From Ulva prolifera (Eukaryota > Chlorophyta > Ulvophyceae > Ulvales > Ulvaceae): 64,000 nucleotides of DNA. Both the position numbers and the translations under genes were made by a program. Of this stretch, positions 59,980 through 64,000 are shown piece after piece. The first letter of the stretch is position 1, and each line of letters begins with the position of its first letter. Location of the stretch: NCBI GenBank assembly GCA_023078555.1, contig CM041203.1:3205981-3269980 (forward strand), written 5' to 3'. A model generated the notes under the pieces. That model was not told the origin of the DNA. It did no database searches and was given only the letters and a program-made list of their open reading frames with translations.

Positions 59980-61309
59980 GTGTGATAGCCGCTAGCACCT
60001 ACGTTGCCACCCACAGCTGCTTACGTCCGTGGGTGCCAAATATGCATGATAAATTGCAATTTTCACGGACCTGTGGATGTCGCTCGAGCCAATAGGGCCG
60101 ATCAACACAGGCAAGGCTGCACACAGTAGGTCGGAACAATGGGAACTTGAGACATCAAAATCGTACATGGCTGTGAGTGTAAATTTGGCGGATATCTTGC
60201 GATCGCAAAACTGATAGTGCTCTTCGGGCTCGTGGCTGAATGCGCTTGAACAGAGTGCGCTTGTCTGCAGCGTGTTTCAATCCGAGTGGTATCAAATCAG
60301 ATGTAAGCTTGATCTATATAGCCTCGCAATGTAAAACAAGTATTCTTGGACGATGAAATTCGCGGAAGGGCTTGTTCTGTTCCGACGACCACTCGATGCA
60401 GTACGCAGGACGTTGCTCACGTGCGCCCAAGACGACACATTCTGGGTGCTGTGATTCGCACATACACGTGTGCGTGACGTTCTAGTGCACGGACGCGTGC
60501 ATCGGACTTATCTCTGTAGCTGCACGAATCGTTATACACCGGTACATGCATGCTGTATCATGATTGGTGTCGTTTCATCATCTGGCTGCGACCCGGAGAC
60601 GAACAAGCATATGGAATTGATTCTGAACACTACCAGTAGCAGATTAGCTCTGAATGACTGCGCAAGGGACGGCTGCTAGGTACAAAGCACGAATACATCA
60701 TGAAAAAGCATGTGTACAGGACAGTGGCCACGCGCCACCTGAACAGGGCACTCATTCTGCAGCAATGTGCTTGATGACGACTGACATATATGTTTCTGAA
60801 GTTGGACTACATGCAGGGTACACAATGCATGCCGGCTGCAGCGGCGACCCAGGTGAAGGTCACTGAGAGCTGTCCATGTCTTGGCTGTGTCCGAACTTCT
60901 CGTGAACACATTGCCATGACCAAAATTGGCCGGCACTAGCAACCTATGAGGCAAAGAACGAATTCCATGCAATGAGAGGAATCTGCACCAAAATCTCGCG
61001 GCCATGAAAGACATCATCTCACTTGCGAGCACACTGGGGATCCCAACGCCCCTCTGGACACCCTCAGGCCCACGCTGCGGCGGACTACCCGCTGCATGCG
61101 CATCCAGCCCTCGACATAATTGCCGGGGCACAACTTCTTTGCAAGCACACACATTAGTGAGCACAGAAGACGCAGGGGCCTTTCAAGCTGCCGTGGTGCA
61201 TAACTGGCGACGGGCACGGATTCGGAACACTCGGCGCCGCCCTGGCCGCGCCCACACTCGCCCACTGAGATGCATTGCCTGAGCCGTCAGCAAAAACGGC
61301 ATGTGTGAT
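59980..61309. other. Intergenic, no gene recognised
   Basis: Between the start of the ABC1 kinase and the end of MPH2. The minus frame 60,676-61,164 (162 codons) and its overlapping neighbour 61,014-61,265 (which includes AKKLCPGNYVEGWMRMQRVV) are open but match nothing I recognise. The left end should contain the ABC1-kinase promoter. Confidence 0.45.
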
Positions 61310-62210
61310 TTATAGCCCCTTGAGCTGGGAGGCAATTCCCAGGTCGACTACCCAGGACTCAACTGCCTCCACAGCTGCCACAAAGCCCACCTTGGCAGCT
61401 GCAAGGTCGCCGCCGTCCGCTGCAGCGGCCGTGTTCTTGATGCCGCTGATGATTGCCTCAAGCTTGTCGTTCGTCTCAGGTGTTGTTGCAAGAGTCTTGC
61501 CAGCAGTAGTGAATGCTGCCACCCATGATGCAGCTGAGGAGAGTGTCTCCGCTGCGGCCTTTGGGTTGCCCTGCTCAAGCTCAGACCCGGCCTTTGCAAG
61601 CTTGTAGACTGCAGTCTGCACTGGAGGAATGTTTTGCTCGACGGAGCGGTTGCGGGAGTCGCTCGAGTCCACGAATCGGCGCTGGGCCTCCTTGTCCTGC
61701 AGGAGTGGGGGCGATCGGTGAGTGAGGCATGCATGAGTAGTGGTTCAGCTCTGGACAGCCACTGGATGGCACCGCCGGGTCAGCCAGGCGCGCGCTCCCC
61801 CTCTGCCGCACGCGAGCACGGTGGCAGAGGTTAAGGCTGCTTACTCTGACGCGGACGGAGCTGCTAGTTTAGTGACGCTAAAATCAGCTGAGGGCGAGCC
61901 ACCCTAAGACCCGATTGAGCACTGCCAAGTACACCAAGCCTGCGCATAAAGGCGCTGCTCAGGCAGGCACAAAAAGGTAGATTTCAAGTACCTCCTGCAA
62001 CTTCTTCTTGCGGTTTGCCTTTGCCTTCTCAACCATCTCTTCGTCGTCGTCGTCCGGGATCAAAGCCATGGCTGCGCCGGAGAACAGTGGAGCTGCCAGA
62101 AGGGTCAGGCCGAGCACATTTCTCCTGCTCCTGGAGGTCGCTGCGTTCGCATGTGCGTACACAGCGCGCGACACAGGGCGTGCGGACATCGATGGTGGCA
62201 CAGTGAACAT
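61310..62210 (-). CDS. MPH2: Thylakoid lumenal protein MPH2/TL16.5-like
   Basis: Chloroplast lumen protein of the PsbQ-like helical group; in Arabidopsis MPH2 helps photosystem II repair under high light. Two exons: 62,210-61,992 and 61,696-61,310, giving 201 residues. The N-terminus is a bipartite transit signal: a Ser/Arg/Ala-rich stromal part, then RSRRNVLGLTLLAAPLFSG and AAMA, with a twin-arginine followed by a hydrophobic core and an AxA site. So Tat-dependent import to the lumen is likely. The mature start, LIPDDDDEEMVEKAKANRKK, matches the family's acidic-basic start. The C-terminal half is four helices (AVYKLAKAGSELEQGNPKAA, WVAAFTTAGKTLATTPETND, FVAAVEAVESWVVDLGIAS) and ends in QLKGL, as in plants. 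It is divergent from PPAN. Confidence 0.9.
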
Positions 62211-62648
62211 TGTGGCAATGGTGAATCAAAGTGTGATTTGAGTGAACGTGACTTGGAATAGATCAAACGGTGACTGTCATGCTGAAAAGGTTTTTAAGCT
62301 CCGGTGGCCGGCCATTTCGAGCCGGCGATCCCCCAGTCCGCTCTGCGCCAATTGGAAGTGGCGAAGTGCGCTTGCGATCACAACGCGCCCATCGCCCTGC
62401 CCGCCGTTGCAGCGCTGCTGCCCACGACATGCTGCGGTGCTAACTATAATAGGTAATACTGTAGATTGGGTGGTAGACGTGCGGTCGTCGTTACACATGC
62501 GCGTTTCCGAGCTAGCAGTTCAATAAGGCAGCCTAGATTCCGCGTGGAACACCATCAGTATAGTGTATCAGGGGCAAGCAGATATTTTCATCCTTCGGCT
62601 GGTGGCGTAGCGGCGAGTCAGCGATCTCCTCATCATCACCGACAAGCG
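62211..62648. promoter_or_regulatory. Shared intergenic region of divergent MPH2 and PPAN
   Basis: Only about 440 bp separate the start codons of a plastid photosynthesis gene and a ribosome-synthesis gene. Both promoters and 5' UTRs must fit here. No motif can be assigned with confidence. The plus-strand frames inside it have no known domain. Confidence 0.4.
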
Positions 62649-64000
62649 ATGGCGAAAGTGCGGGTGCGTGTGATGCCCAGCGCCAGGCCCCACGTTCGCC
62701 ACCCCGTCATATATTGCATGTGATTACCCTTGTGTTGCAGAAAAAGAAACGCACGCATCAGCCCGAAGGTGAAGGGAATCAAAAGAATCCGCCGCCCAAG
62801 TCATTTGTTTTTGCTTTCGGCAAGCACAGATCGTTGCTCAAAAACTTGCAAAAAGACATTCGACAGGTGATGCAGCCTTTCACGGCAGCTGAAATGCGTG
62901 TCAGTCGCAACAACGTTCTGAAGGACTTTGTCCATGTGGCAGGTCCCTTGGGTGTCACCCACATGATAGTCCTCACCGCCACAGAGAAGGCCTCATACCT
63001 GAAGCTTTGCAAATCCCCAAGAGTACGATATGCAGCTGCATGCAGCTTTGGTCGCCCCTTCTGCGCATGCCTTGACACAGCAAACGTTTCGGCCTTGATG
63101 CAGGGCCCAACAGCAGTGCTGCAAATCAAAACTTACTCGTTAGCGCGAGACGTACAAGGCATCCAGGCACGTCCACGGTGCCCGCAAACAGCATTTCTGC
63201 AGCCTCCGCTTGTGGTGCTCAATGGCTTCAGCGGCAATCAGCACCTGCAGCTGACAGGTGTCCTGTTTCAGAACATGTTCCCTTCAATCAACGTCAATAC
63301 AACCAAACTCAACCAATGCCAGGTGTGCCCTATCTGAGTCCAGGACAATATGGCTTAGTGCTCTTTGATCGCAGCCTCCCTGCATGTCCGTGCCGGCTAG
63401 CCTGTGAACCAGCACACTGAGCCATTCTCCGCAGAGGTATCACATCACCACTTTCGAATCTGCGATCCAGCACAGCGTGACCACAGACATGCTTGCCACA
63501 GCCCTGCGCATCCTGAACGTTGCTGTTGGGCACCTGATCACACACATGGCCGAACTCGGCTGAGTGCTTTTCATCCCAGCATGCACCCCAGCACGTCACT
63601 GAGGAGGCTGGCGTGCTGCAGCGGATTGTGCTGCTTTCCCACAATAAGGACAGCGATACTGTGTCACTGCGGCACTACTGCATCTCGCTGACCCCGGCTG
63701 GGCTAACCAAAGGTATCAAGGCTCTGGTCACCACCAAGGTAGCCCCAGACCTCTCCCAGTTCTCCAGCGTCGCAGACTTTGTAGAGCGGGCAGGCTATGC
63801 AAGCGACTCAGACGTGGACGACACGGCACGTGTGGCATCGCCGCATGCCGATCGCGGGCAGGCCTCTCGCGTGCGGCTACATGAGGTGCGTGCACTCCTC
63901 GGCTTCTGGTTCTATCACTTCCGAACGGATGCCTTTGTGAGCTGGGTAGCAGCGGTTTCTGTGTGTGAGGTGGGAGTTGTGAAAGCCGAGAACTCGACAT
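62649..64000 (+). CDS. PPAN: Brix-domain ribosome biogenesis protein PPAN/SSF1, 5' part
   Basis: Nucleolar protein that binds pre-60S particles and is needed for 27S rRNA processing. Exons in phase: 62,649-62,663 (MAKVR), 62,741-63,022, 63,104-63,322 and 63,622-63,885; a further intron starts GTGCGT and the gene leaves the window. The Brix domain reads PPPKSFVFAFGKHRSLLKNL, NNVLKDFVHVAGPLGVTHMI, VLQIKTYSLARDVQGIQ, PPLVVLNGFSGNQHLQLTGV, LFQNMFPSINVNTTKLNQCQ and RIVLLSHNKDSDTVSLRHYC. A Ser/Asp-rich acidic segment follows (YASDSDVDDTARVASPH), as in plant SSF proteins. The missing C-terminus should contain the basic tail. The first exon is only 15 bp; it is supported by a clean phase and by the basic start MAKVRKKKRTHQ. 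Confidence 0.93.

Overview
This window looks like nuclear DNA of a flagellate green alga. Its protein-coding genes are split by many short introns (mostly about 70-350 bp). It encodes a plant-type thylakoid lumen protein (MPH2/TL16.5 type), an axonemal dynein-associated protein (DNAI7/IC97 type), a ciliary transition-zone protein (TMEM17 type) and a meiotic MutS homologue (MSH4). A green-lineage flagellate is therefore a good inference; the genus cannot be read from the sequence. There is no operon-like system. The genes are a normal eukaryotic mixture, several in tight convergent or divergent pairs.

Layout: 1-4,250 is GC-rich mobile DNA. A reverse-transcriptase gene on the minus strand runs off the left edge. 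A perfect (GT)102 array follows, then the 3' part of a related element on the plus strand, then CA-rich and poly-C DNA. At 5,678-6,787 lies TRAPPC2L (vesicle tethering). At 7,257-10,020 lies a non-LTR retrotransposon with reverse transcriptase and a predicted R2-like restriction-like endonuclease. At 11,092-14,633 is a voltage-gated K+ channel with a cyclic-nucleotide-binding domain. At 15,026-17,292 is an alpha/beta hydrolase. At 17,758-20,544 is DNAI7, divergent from UTP15 (21,129-23,479; ribosome synthesis). At 26,440-30,771 is acyl-CoA oxidase, convergent with IBA57 (30,873-32,246; mitochondrial Fe-S assembly). At 33,311-35,620 are repeats and more fragments of the same retrotransposon family. 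At 35,837-37,311 is PGAP3/PER1, convergent with a small ankyrin protein (37,447-38,028). At 39,634-41,344 is a PAQR/haemolysin-III-like membrane protein.

The right half holds MSH4 (44,423-48,417), TMEM17 (49,705-50,585), ARL8 (50,824-52,629), an N-acetylglucosamine-kinase-like gene (53,768-55,171), an IF1-like mitochondrial gene (to 56,989), an ABC1/ADCK atypical kinase (58,291-59,979), MPH2 (61,310-62,210) and, divergent from it, the Brix protein PPAN/SSF1 (62,649 to beyond the right edge).

Exon models below were made by eye, joining open frames at GT-AG (or GC-AG) sites so that known family sequence is restored in phase. Two things stand out. The splice signals are unusual: donors are GTRYG with a pyrimidine at +4, and four introns have GC donors of the form CAG|GCAYG. 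The retrotransposon family forms head-to-tail chains of 5'-truncated copies and flanks a long GT microsatellite.
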